Shown here: piece after piece, positions 34,538 through 42,162 of the stretch
Layout: each line of letters starts with the position of its first letter
How positions within the stretch are numbered: the first letter of the stretch is position 1
Origin: Solitalea agri
GTDB taxonomy: Bacteria > Bacteroidota > Bacteroidia > Sphingobacteriales > Sphingobacteriaceae
DNA: 64,000 bases
Assembly (NCBI RefSeq): GCF_023914155.1
Contig: NZ_JAMWYS010000024.1
Span: 124,001 to 188,000, forward strand
Direction: 5' to 3'
The notes under the pieces: model-generated
The model's database searches: none
The model's input: the letters and a program-made list of their open reading frames with translations, nothing else
What the model was told of the DNA's origin: nothing
Made by a program: the position numbers and the translations under genes

Positions 34538-35858
34538 AAGTACGATTTTAGAAGTACGATGTACGAACCGGAACTACGTAAATACACTGCGTCTTTGTGC
34601 CTCTGCGGTATTCATTCTTCTGATTATTGCTTTTAGTGCCTGTCAAAAGAAAAGACAAACTGAATCAGAAGCTACCTATACTTGCCCAATGCATCCACAG
34701 GTAGTTCAGGATCATCCGGGGACCTGCCCAATTTGTGGGATGGATTTAGAAAAAAAGGTAACCGCGAGTGATGTAAACGAAAAGGAAAAGCAGGAACTAG
34801 GCGAACTGGCAAAAGAGGTAAATGGTACAGTTGTAGGTAATTTTAAAACCGTTTATCCCAGAGGAAGAAATGCTAACGATACGGTAATGCTCAACGGTTA
34901 TTTTGGTTTAGATAATCGGGCGAAGAACAGCGTATCATCGCGGGTAAGTGGCCGTATTGAAAAGTTATACGTTAAGTACGAAAACCAGTTAGTGAGTAAA
35001 GGACAAAAGCTGTTCGACATTTACAGTCCTGAATTGCTTGCTGCTCAGCGTGATTTATTGTTTGTAATTAAGAATAACGATCTGGAGCTCGTTTCGGGTT
35101 TAAAAAACAAATTGTTCAACTTAGGAATGACGCAGTCGGAAGTAAACCAACTAATTAAAACTGGAAAACCTTTGCAACTGGTCAGTATTTACAGTCCTTA
35201 TACTGGAGTTTCTCATGCGCTTGCATCTGCCAGCACAGGACAAAAACCTTCCGCTGGTGGTGACGGAATGGGAATGAATAATGCTGCAACCACTGCCAAG
35301 GGTAGTACTTCGGCTTTGGGTTCCATTCGTGAAGGCATGTATATATCCAAAGGACAAACCTTGTTTGAACTGATGAGCCATGGACAAGCGTGGGCTTTAC
35401 TTTCGGCTTATGAAAAGGATCTTCCGTTAATTCGAACGGGAGATGAAGTGCTGATCACTGTTCCATCAGAAAAAGGTCACCTGATTACCGGGAAAGTCGA
35501 TTTTATACAACCTTATTACGACAACGATAAGCAAACCGCTACCATAAGGGTTTATATCCCAAATCATCACGAACTAAAAATTGGTAATTTTATTCAGGGA
35601 ATGATCGTTCATAAAAATATAAGTGAAGGCTTTTTTGTTCCTAAAACGGCTGTTTATGATTTGGGTAAAACTAAAATTGTTTGGGTAGCTGATAAAGCCG
35701 ACAAAACCTTCACTGCCCGCACGGTAACCACTGGATCATCAAGTGGCGATTGGATACAAATAAAATCGGGCCTGAACGATGATGAAAAGGTGGCGGTTAA
35801 TGCATCCTATTTAGTTGACAGCGATTCATTTATTGAAACGGAAGGAGGGGAAAAATGA
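34515..35858 (+). CDS. CusB-like periplasmic adaptor 1 with heavy-metal-binding domain
   Basis: A 447-residue membrane-fusion protein linking the RND pump to the TolC channel. A lipobox-like signal segment ends FSACQKK. Residues of about 55-82 are a heavy-metal-binding domain, YTCPMHPQVVQDHPG then TCPICGMDLEKK (CPMHP...CPICGM). The rest is the adaptor: SSRVSGRIEKLYVKYENQLV and GQKLFDIYSPELLAAQ (lipoyl/hairpin), then beta-barrel and membrane-proximal domains. The N-terminus is built from two short interspersed repeats. The start overlaps the TolC-like gene by 23 bp. Confidence 0.9.
   Translation: MKKRFKSRSTILEVRCTNRNYVNTLRLCASAVFILLIIAFSACQKKRQTESEATYTCPMHPQVVQDHPGTCPICGMDLEKKVTASDVNEKEKQELGELAKEVNGTVVGNFKTVYPRGRNANDTVMLNGYFGLDNRAKNSVSSRVSGRIEKLYVKYENQLVSKGQKLFDIYSPELLAAQRDLLFVIKNNDLELVSGLKNKLFNLGMTQSEVNQLIKTGKPLQLVSIYSPYTGVSHALASASTGQKPSAGGDGMGMNNAATTAKGSTSALGSIREGMYISKGQTLFELMSHGQAWALLSAYEKDLPLIRTGDEVLITVPSEKGHLITGKVDFIQPYYDNDKQTATIRVYIPNHHELKIGNFIQGMIVHKNISEGFFVPKTAVYDLGKTKIVWVADKADKTFTARTVTTGSSSGDWIQIKSGLNDDEKVAVNASYLVDSDSFIETEGGEK
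34536..34562 (+). repeat. AGAAGTACGA repeat at the start of adaptor 1
   Basis: Second copy of the 27-bp element (see 33254), again 21 nt after the ATG and in the same frame, encoding RSTILEVRC. Confidence 0.85.
34584..34609 (+). repeat. CTGCGYCTYTG repeat inside the adaptor 1 signal peptide
   Basis: A 26-bp element agreeing with 35936-35961 at 20 of 26 positions and read in the same frame (TLRLCASAV). It resembles the interspersed CTCTGCG words common between Bacteroidota genes. Confidence 0.75.
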
Positions 35859-37141
35859 GTAATAAGTTATTAGTAATTAGTTTTGAGTTCCTCATCACGA
35901 TGCATAATTCAGTAAAACGAAAAATATATAGCTCAACTCTGCGCCTCTGCTCCTTTGCGGTTACGCTTCTAATTTTTTCATGCTCAAATGAAAAAGCAAA
36001 AGAAAATGCACATGAGCATCAGGAAGTCCAAAAATCAAGCGAAGTTTACTCATGCTCCATGCATCCGAATGTACGATCGGATAAACCTGGCAATTGTCCT
36101 ATTTGCGGTATGCCATTAACCAAAATTGAAGGCTCGAAAGTAAAAGAAGAACATACGCTACACTTGGCTCCTGTGCAATTGATAACGGCCAACATTAAAA
36201 CGGATACAATAAGAACAGGCGACCTGAACGGAACTCTTACACTCTCGGCCAAAACCAATTATAACCGTCAGGCTCAGGAAGTAATAAGCGCTAAAGTTTC
36301 GGGACGAATAGAGCAAATGTTTGTTCGTAATCCGGGTGAACAAATCTCTGCGGGACAAAAACTGTATTCGCTTTATAGTGAAGAATTACAATCAACACAA
36401 CAGGAGTACCTGATCAGTTTAAAACAGCAAAAGGCGTTTGAAGCGGTATCAGTTGATATGAGCAATGCCATTGCCGCTTTAGAGCGTAAGCTGGAATTAT
36501 GGGGAATGAACAAGTCGCAAATCAAGCAATTAGCTAATTCCGGAAAGGCAAATCCACGGATTACAATTTTCAGCAAACAGGCCGGAACGGTTACCGAAAT
36601 ACTTAAAAATGAAGGCGAGTATTTAAATGAAGGCGATGCTGTTCTAAATCTATCTTCGTTGAATGATATTTGGATTGAGGCTGAAGTTTTTGATAATGAA
36701 TTAACCATTTTGGCTAAAAACCCGAAGATCACTGTCGAGCTGGAAGCTTATCCCGGAGAAATATTTCCGGCGGAAGTAGTTTATCAGAACCCGCATATGC
36801 AGGGTGTATCGAACATTAATCTACTCACCTTAAAAATTAAGAATAATGTAAATCTGAAACCCGGCATGCTGGCTTATGTGCATTTAACCACCGGTATTGG
36901 TAATGAGCTAATTGTTCCAAAAAGTGCTGTTATTTATGGTGAAAAAATGAATATTGCATGGATTAAACGACCAGATGGTAGTTTCGAGCGCCGCATGGTG
37001 GAACTCGGAAAAGAAAATAAGCAGAACGTGCAAATTTTAGAGGGACTGCACAACGGGGAAGTAATTGTAACCTCCGGAGTTTTTCTCTTAAACAGTGAAT
37101 ACATTCTAAAATTCGGAACCGGTATGACTCATAATCATTAA
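35855..37141 (+). CDS. CusB-like periplasmic adaptor 2 with heavy-metal-binding domain
   Basis: A 428-residue second adaptor, overlapping adaptor 1 by ATGA. The signal peptide ends LLIFSCSNEK (lipobox). At about residues 65-92 is the same metal domain (YSCSMHPNVRSDKPG, then NCPICGMPLTKIEG). The adaptor core follows: ISAKVSGRIEQMFVRNPGEQ and SAGQKLYSLYSEELQSTQ. Two consecutive adaptors may form mixed assemblies with the one pump, or one may act mainly as a metal donor. The ATG at 35900 (MHNSVKRKI) gives a more normal signal peptide and is a good alternative start. Confidence 0.9.
   Translation: MSNKLLVISFEFLITMHNSVKRKIYSSTLRLCSFAVTLLIFSCSNEKAKENAHEHQEVQKSSEVYSCSMHPNVRSDKPGNCPICGMPLTKIEGSKVKEEHTLHLAPVQLITANIKTDTIRTGDLNGTLTLSAKTNYNRQAQEVISAKVSGRIEQMFVRNPGEQISAGQKLYSLYSEELQSTQQEYLISLKQQKAFEAVSVDMSNAIAALERKLELWGMNKSQIKQLANSGKANPRITIFSKQAGTVTEILKNEGEYLNEGDAVLNLSSLNDIWIEAEVFDNELTILAKNPKITVELEAYPGEIFPAEVVYQNPHMQGVSNINLLTLKIKNNVNLKPGMLAYVHLTTGIGNELIVPKSAVIYGEKMNIAWIKRPDGSFERRMVELGKENKQNVQILEGLHNGEVIVTSGVFLLNSEYILKFGTGMTHNH
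35936..35961 (+). repeat. CTGCGYCTYTG repeat inside the adaptor 2 signal peptide
   Basis: Partner of 34584-34609, encoding TLRLCSFAV within the signal peptide of adaptor 2. Confidence 0.75.
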
Positions 37142-37161
37142 CCAATAATAATTTAAAGAAT

Positions 37162-37716
37162 ATGAAAATTAAATTCTATATCGCCACAGCTCTTGTAGCA
37201 GGAGTATTGGCAGCATGTAACGGACAAGGAAAAAAGACGGAAGCTCACGATCAATCTTCGCACGAAGGACATGATCACGAAGCCGAAGCAGCCCAAGCCA
37301 GTACGGCAAACCCTATTCTGAACAACGAAGCGTTGAACAATGTGTATGCTCACTATATTCATTTAAAAAACAATTTAGTAGCATCAAATGAAGCGGAGGC
37401 CAAAACTGCAGCCCAAGCTGTTAAAACTGCACTAGATGCGGTGAAAGATGCTGAAGCAACCAAAGCTGCAGAAGCATCAGCTAGTGCTGCCGACTTAAAA
37501 ACCCTAAGGGCTTCATTTGATGGATTAACCAAACAAGTTGAGCGCCTGATCAAAAAAACCGGCGTAAAATCAGGCGAAATTTATGTCGAGTTTTGTCCGA
37601 TGGCTAACAACGACAAAGGAGGCTACTGGCTTTCAAACAATAAAGAAATTCAAAATCCATATTATGGCGATCAAATGATGAAATGTGGCTCAGTGAAAGA
37701 AACGTTGAAGCAATAG
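37162..37716 (+). CDS. DUF3347 lipoprotein of the copper cluster
   Basis: A 184-residue lipoprotein (lipobox LAACNGQ, Cys at about 19). A His-rich stretch follows (HDQSSHEGHDHEAEAAQ), a likely metal buffer. The helical DUF3347 domain (about residues 55-184) has NVYAHYIHLKNNLVASNEAE and ends in the conserved EFCPMANNDKGGYWLSNN and MMKCGSV, with a Cys-Pro-Met and a second Met-x-Cys suitable for Cu(I)/Ag(I). Members of this family are usually encoded beside CusAB-type pumps. It is the last gene of the cluster, 20 bp after adaptor 2. Confidence 0.88.
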   Translation: MKIKFYIATALVAGVLAACNGQGKKTEAHDQSSHEGHDHEAEAAQASTANPILNNEALNNVYAHYIHLKNNLVASNEAEAKTAAQAVKTALDAVKDAEATKAAEASASAADLKTLRASFDGLTKQVERLIKKTGVKSGEIYVEFCPMANNDKGGYWLSNNKEIQNPYYGDQMMKCGSVKETLKQ

Positions 37717-37753
37717 AACACGAATTAATTCGAATTAAAAGAATTTCACGAAT
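37717..37753 (+). repeat. Direct repeat upstream of the HigBA module
   Basis: AACACGAATTAATTCGAATT followed by AAAAGAATTTCACGAAT, starting at the base after the DUF3347 stop codon. It matches 38492-38530 with small gaps. Confidence 0.8.
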
Positions 37754-37826
37754 GAGAATGGCTGCCATTGTGTAGCCATTTTTTGTTAAAAGTTTTCTAA
37801 CAGCAAACTTTTACCTACCTTTAGAA

Positions 37827-38132
37827 ATGTTTAACATCATCACCCGAAAAACACTTTTATATTATTGCAAACAATATCCTGATGCGGAAAGGAGTTTGAA
37901 CGATTGGTATAAAACGATAGTAAAATCGGACTTTAAAAACTTTAGTGAATTAAAAGAATTATACAGATCAGCAAGCATTGTTTCCGATAATAGAGTTGTT
38001 TTCAATATTATGGGGAACAATTATCGTTTAGTAGTTCGATTTTCGTTTGAATTTAAAACAATTCACCTCAAATGGTTTGGAACTCATACTGAATATAATT
38101 CAATTGATGTAACAACAGTTAACAATAAATAA
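37827..38132 (+). CDS. higB: HigB-type mRNA interferase toxin
   Basis: A 101-residue member of the HigB toxin family (RelE-like fold, ribosome-dependent mRNA cleavage). Features: FNIITRKTLLYYCKQYPDAE at the start, WYKTIVKSDFKNFSELKELY, and the core NRVVFNIMGNNYRLVVRFSF with HLKWFGTHTEYN near the end, all standard for this family. The antitoxin starts one base after the stop. Toxin-first order is the HigBA arrangement. Confidence 0.92.
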   Translation: MFNIITRKTLLYYCKQYPDAERSLNDWYKTIVKSDFKNFSELKELYRSASIVSDNRVVFNIMGNNYRLVVRFSFEFKTIHLKWFGTHTEYNSIDVTTVNNK

Positions 38133-38133
38133 G

Positions 38134-38493
38134 ATGGAATTGAGACCAATTAGAACCGACGAAGAACTTGATTATTGGGCTGAATGGCTTGAATTGTCCT
38201 TAGACAAAAAACCTGAAAAGGGTTCTGAACTGGGTGATAAAATTGAAATGGTTATTTTATTGATCAAAGATTACGAGGATAAACATTACCCTATACCTGA
38301 TCTTGACCTCATTGAAACCATCAAGTACAAGCAAACTGAAATAGGCTTAAATCAAAGTGAATTAGCCGAATTATTAGGAATAGGTAAAAGTTACCTTTCG
38401 GCAATTTTAAGTGGTAAAAAACCATTAACACTTACTGTTGCTAAGCAGCTGCATAAAAAACTCGGCATTTCAGCAGATGCGCTATTGGTTTAA
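38134..38493 (+). CDS. higA: HigA-type antitoxin (XRE family)
   Basis: A 119-residue antitoxin. Residues 60-119 are a Cro/C1-type HTH (KQTEIGLNQSELAELLGIGK then SYLSAILSGKKPLTL), and the N-terminal 55 residues (PIRTDEELDYWAEWLELSLD) are the toxin-binding segment typical of HigA partners of this HigB family. It neutralises HigB and probably represses the operon. Confidence 0.92.
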   Translation: MELRPIRTDEELDYWAEWLELSLDKKPEKGSELGDKIEMVILLIKDYEDKHYPIPDLDLIETIKYKQTEIGLNQSELAELLGIGKSYLSAILSGKKPLTLTVAKQLHKKLGISADALLV

Positions 38494-38530
38494 CACGAAT
38501 TAATTCTTCTAATTAACCGAATTTCACGAA
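38492..38530 (+). repeat. Direct repeat downstream of the HigBA module
   Basis: Imperfect copy of 37717-37753, beginning inside the higA stop codon. Confidence 0.8.
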
Positions 38531-38536
38531 CTACTG

Positions 38537-38575
38537 ACAAGCAAGTCTCTCCTAGGAAAGCGACTTGCTTGTTTT
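38537..38575 (+). terminator. Terminator of higBA
   Basis: An 11-bp stem ACAAGCAAGTC/GACTTGCTTGT (38537-38547 with 38562-38572) followed by TTT. The following 38577-38660 carries further ATTTCACTAAT-type words. Confidence 0.85.
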
Positions 38576-38723
38576 ACTTTTAATTAGGTCAATCTCACTA
38601 ATTTCTCTTTAGTGAAATTAGTTCAATTCGGTCAATTTGTGTGCAAACTTTAATCACTTGTTTAAATCTTTTGATTAATTACTGATTTATTTCAACCTTT
38701 GCTTTGCAAAACCTTTGGCATTG

Positions 38724-39368
38724 ATGGCTAAAAAAGAAGTAAAGGCAATTGACAGTTCTACAGAGGAGCGTATAAAACTAGCGGCGCATAAACTTTTCGC
38801 TCAAAAGGGCTATGCTGGTACTAAAACCCGTGATATAGCCTCTGAAGCAGGTATCAACCTCGCCTTACTCAACTATTATTTCCGCAGTAAAGAGAAACTT
38901 TTTGAACTGATCATGCGTGAGCATATTCAACAGTTTTTCCAGGGGATGTTCCAGGTTTTGAATGATGAGAACACCTCTATTCAGCAAAAAATTGAAACGT
39001 TGGTTGGTCGTTATGTGGATACGTTAATGCTGCAACCCGATATTCCCATTTTTGTATTAAGTGAATTGCGAAACAGTCCGATGAACCTGGCCGATAACAT
39101 CCAAAAGAATATGCAGATCAAAAATTCGTATTTCATGAAGCAGATCAAAGAGGGTATTGCAAACGGTACTATCGACAATATTCATCCGGTTCAGCTAATG
39201 TCAAACCTGATCTCTCTTACGGTTTTTCCATTCATTGCTAACCCTATCTTAAAAACCATACATGGCATTGATCAGGAACAGTTCAATACATTCATGCTCG
39301 AGCGGAAAAAACTGATCCCCCTTTGGATCGCCGAAATAATCAAACCTAAAACAACATTTAACAAATAG
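38724..39368 (+). CDS. TetR family repressor of the ABC exporter operon
   Basis: A 214-residue regulator. The N-terminal HTH is EERIKLAAHKLFAQKGYAGT then KTRDIASEAGINLALLNYYF, the standard TetR motif at about residues 12-58. The C-terminal ligand domain is helical and unremarkable. It is followed after 17 bp by the HlyD-like gene and is arranged like CecR (YbiH) in front of ybhGFSR. I use the ATG at 38724; a TTG three codons earlier was rejected. A weak promoter (TTTG at 38670, AACCTTTG at 38694-38701) may lie upstream. Confidence 0.9.
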   Translation: MAKKEVKAIDSSTEERIKLAAHKLFAQKGYAGTKTRDIASEAGINLALLNYYFRSKEKLFELIMREHIQQFFQGMFQVLNDENTSIQQKIETLVGRYVDTLMLQPDIPIFVLSELRNSPMNLADNIQKNMQIKNSYFMKQIKEGIANGTIDNIHPVQLMSNLISLTVFPFIANPILKTIHGIDQEQFNTFMLERKKLIPLWIAEIIKPKTTFNK

Positions 39369-39385
39369 ATAATTCATCAATATAA

Positions 39386-40321
39386 ATGAAAACCTCATCA
39401 ATTATACTGGCAGCCACAATCATCCTGTTAGGGGGCTGTAAAAAAGGAGACAATGATTTTGATGCTTCAGGAACATTTGAAGCTATTGAAACTGTGATCT
39501 CGGCTGAAGCCAATGGTACTTTAAAGCAATTTAATGTAGAAGAAGGCCAGCAATTGAAAACCAATGAGCAGGTGGGTTATATCGACAGCGTACAGTTATA
39601 CCTTCGCAAAAAACAACTGGAAAGCCAGAAAGCCGGGCTCAGCTCACGTATGCCTGATATTTCGGCACAAACAGCTGCTTTTAAACAACAGTTGGTCGTA
39701 ACTGAAAGCCAATTGAAAACTCAGTATCGCGAGCGTCAACGTATCCAAAACCTGGTAAACGCCGATGCTGTTCCTACCAAACAATTGGATGATGTGAACG
39801 CCCAAATTGATGTATTGGAAAAGCAATTGAAAGTGATCAAAGAGCAGGATGCTGCACAACAATCGGTGCTGAACACTCAAACCAAAGGCTTACAAAGTGA
39901 CAAAAACCCTATTCAGGCTCAGATAGAGCAATTGGAAGATCAGCTTGCAAAATGCAAGATTATTAACCCTGTGAACGGAACTGTTTTGGTTAAATATGTT
40001 GAACCTAACGAGATGGTAATGCAGGGCAAAGCACTTTATAAAATTGCGGATATGAGTTATTTGAACCTTCGGGCTTACATTACCGGCGATCAGCTTTCGA
40101 AAGTTAAAATTGATCAAAAAGTGAAGGTATTAACCGATGATGGAGCCGACAAATATAAAGAGCAGGAAGGTGTGATCACCTGGATCAACGATAAAGCAGA
40201 GTTTACTCCAAAAACTATCCAAACTAAAGAAGAACGTGCTAACCTGGTTTATGCTATTAAAGTAAGGGTTAAGAACGACGGATATTTAAAAATTGGCATG
40301 TACGGAGAGGTGAAATTTTAA
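39386..40321 (+). CDS. HlyD-family periplasmic adaptor (YbhG-like) lipoprotein
   Basis: A 311-residue membrane-fusion protein. The lipobox is LLGGCKKGDND. The biotinyl-lipoyl half (TVISAEANGTLKQFNVEEGQ) is followed by a coiled-coil hairpin at about residues 85-190 (LKTQYRERQRIQNLVNADAV; QIEQLEDQLAKCKI), then the second lipoyl half INPVNGTVLVKYVEPNEMV and a beta-barrel. It should connect the ABC permeases to an outer-membrane channel, none of which is encoded here. Confidence 0.88.
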   Translation: MKTSSIILAATIILLGGCKKGDNDFDASGTFEAIETVISAEANGTLKQFNVEEGQQLKTNEQVGYIDSVQLYLRKKQLESQKAGLSSRMPDISAQTAAFKQQLVVTESQLKTQYRERQRIQNLVNADAVPTKQLDDVNAQIDVLEKQLKVIKEQDAAQQSVLNTQTKGLQSDKNPIQAQIEQLEDQLAKCKIINPVNGTVLVKYVEPNEMVMQGKALYKIADMSYLNLRAYITGDQLSKVKIDQKVKVLTDDGADKYKEQEGVITWINDKAEFTPKTIQTKEERANLVYAIKVRVKNDGYLKIGMYGEVKF

Positions 40322-40323
40322 TT

Positions 40324-40393
40324 AATTACGAGTTGCGAACTACTTAATTACGGGTTAAAGCCAACTCGTAACCCGCAACCCGAAATTCGTAAT
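40324..40393. repeat. Inverted intergenic repeat before the first ATPase gene
   Basis: The 80-bp spacer consists of arms around ATTACGAGTTGCG and CGCAACCCGAAATTCGTAAT with further GGGTTA/TAACCC pairing inside, so it can fold as one imperfect hairpin. Confidence 0.7.
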
Positions 40394-40401
40394 AAACAAT
40401 A

Positions 40402-41322
40402 ATGGTTACACTCGATAAGCTCAGTAAAACCTATAATAAAGGTAGTGTTCTTGCCGTCGACAAGGTTTCTTTTGAGGTTAACAAAGGAGAGCTTTTCGGA
40501 TTAATTGGCCCTGATGGTGCCGGCAAAACCAGTATTTTCAGAATGCTTACCACACTTTTGCTTCCTGATGAAGGCTCTGCAACGGTTGATGGTTTTGATA
40601 TTGTAAAAGACTATAAAAGCATAAGAAACACCGTTGGCTATATGCCGGGTCGTTTTTCGCTTTACCAAGATCTTTCTGTCGAAGAAAACCTTAATTTCTT
40701 TGCCACCATTTTCAACACAACAATTGAGGAGAACTACGACCTTATTAAAGATATTTATGTTCAGATAGAACCTTTTAAAGATCGGAAGGCAGGAAAACTC
40801 TCAGGCGGTATGAAACAAAAGCTGGCATTGAGCTGCGCGCTCATTCACCGGCCCACTATATTGTTTTTAGATGAGCCCACCACAGGCGTTGATGCTGTTT
40901 CGCGTAAGGAATTTTGGGAAATGTTAAAGCGATTGAAAACGCAGGGAATTACGATTTTGGTTTCAACACCGTATATGGATGAAGCCACCCTTTGTGATCG
41001 TATTGCCCTTATCCAATCGGGGAAAATACTTTCAATAGACACCCCTCAAAACATTGTCGATGCGTACCCTGATAAGTTGTTCGCCATTAAAGCTGAGTCA
41101 ATTTATTATTTATTGAATGATTTACGGGCTTATACCAAAGTTAAAGGCTGTTTTACTTTTGGAGAGTTTGTGCATATCTCGTTTAAAGATAAAAGCGCTA
41201 CAAATGAGCCGGAGCTTTTGGCTTATTTAAAAGAAAAAGGGCACAAAAACATAGAGATAAAGGCCGTTACCCCCGGTATTGAAGATTGCTTCATCCGATT
41301 AATGACCGAAGAAACCAATTAA
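40402..41322 (+). CDS. ABC exporter ATPase 1 (YbhF N-half-like)
   Basis: A 306-residue ABC ATPase. Walker A is GLIGPDGAGKTSIF (Asp where most have Asn, as in YbhF-type proteins); signature LSGGMKQKLALSCAL; Walker B TILFLDEPTTGVDAVSR. The C-terminal 90 residues form an accessory domain common in drug/efflux ABC-2 systems. In E. coli the two ATPases of this system are fused in one YbhF protein; here they are two genes 10 bp apart. Confidence 0.9.
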   Translation: MVTLDKLSKTYNKGSVLAVDKVSFEVNKGELFGLIGPDGAGKTSIFRMLTTLLLPDEGSATVDGFDIVKDYKSIRNTVGYMPGRFSLYQDLSVEENLNFFATIFNTTIEENYDLIKDIYVQIEPFKDRKAGKLSGGMKQKLALSCALIHRPTILFLDEPTTGVDAVSRKEFWEMLKRLKTQGITILVSTPYMDEATLCDRIALIQSGKILSIDTPQNIVDAYPDKLFAIKAESIYYLLNDLRAYTKVKGCFTFGEFVHISFKDKSATNEPELLAYLKEKGHKNIEIKAVTPGIEDCFIRLMTEETN

Positions 41323-41332
41323 CAAATCAAAA

Positions 41333-42070
41333 ATGCAAGCGGTAATAAAAGCAGATAAACTAAGTAAGCATTTCGGGCATTTCACAGCGGTAAATAAAAT
41401 TTCGTTTGAAGTGGCTCCAGGGGAGATCTTTGGCTTTTTGGGCGCTAACGGCGCTGGAAAAACCACGGCTATGCGTATGTTATGTGGTTTATCGATCCCC
41501 ACCTCGGGCACCGCCACTGTTGCCGGCTTTGATGTTTATAAGCAAACCGAAGAAATTAAAAGGAACATTGGTTACATGAGTCAGAAGTTTTCGCTGTATG
41601 AAGATCTGACTGTGTTAGAAAATATAAGGTTTTACGGTGGAATTTATGGTCTTTCTGACCGGGACCTGCAACAAAAGAGCGAGGCCTTAATAACCCGACT
41701 GAACCTACAAAATGAAGCTAAGAAATTGGTTGGATCACTCCCATTGGGATGGAAACAGAAGCTTTCTTTTTCAGTAGCTGTTTTGCATGAACCCAAGATT
41801 GTATTTCTGGATGAACCTACCGGTGGTGTTGACCCGGTTACACGCAGGCAGTTTTGGGATTTGATCTATGAGGTGGCAGACCGAGGCATTACCGTTTTTG
41901 TAACCACACACTACATGGACGAAGCCGAATATTGTAATCGTGTATCGATTATGGTTGATGGCAGCATTGAAGCGCTGGATACCCCGCCAAAATTAAAGCA
42001 ACAGTTTTCGGCGAATTCAATGGACGAAGTGTTTTATGAATTGGCCAGAGGAGCCAAAAGGAGTGAATAA
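41333..42070 (+). CDS. ABC exporter ATPase 2 (YbhF C-half-like)
   Basis: A 245-residue ABC ATPase. Walker A GFLGANGAGKTTAMRML is intact, and so are the Q-loop (NIGYMSQKFSLYEDL) and Walker B (KIVFLDEPTGGVDPVTRRQF). The signature region is degenerate, GSLPLGWKQKLSF, where LSGGM is expected. This asymmetry is also typical of the second half of YbhF-type proteins, so one composite site of the heterodimer probably hydrolyses ATP less well. Confidence 0.9.
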   Translation: MQAVIKADKLSKHFGHFTAVNKISFEVAPGEIFGFLGANGAGKTTAMRMLCGLSIPTSGTATVAGFDVYKQTEEIKRNIGYMSQKFSLYEDLTVLENIRFYGGIYGLSDRDLQQKSEALITRLNLQNEAKKLVGSLPLGWKQKLSFSVAVLHEPKIVFLDEPTGGVDPVTRRQFWDLIYEVADRGITVFVTTHYMDEAEYCNRVSIMVDGSIEALDTPPKLKQQFSANSMDEVFYELARGAKRSE

Positions 42071-42071
42071 A

Positions 42072-42161
42072 CCCCTCCTAACCTCCCCTAAAGGGAAGGA
42101 ATTAGACAGGAGTCAAATTATAAACTATAAAAGAATGTCCCCCTTTAGGGGATTTAGGGGT
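42072..42161. repeat. CCCCTAAA-type inverted intergenic repeat
   Basis: Arms at 42072-42096 (CCCTCCTAACCTCCCCTAAA) and 42139-42161 (CCCCCTTTAGGGGATTTAGG) are complementary with small gaps and flank a 40-bp loop. It ends immediately before the permease ATG, so folding would affect translation of that gene. Confidence 0.75.
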
Positions 42162-42162
42162 T

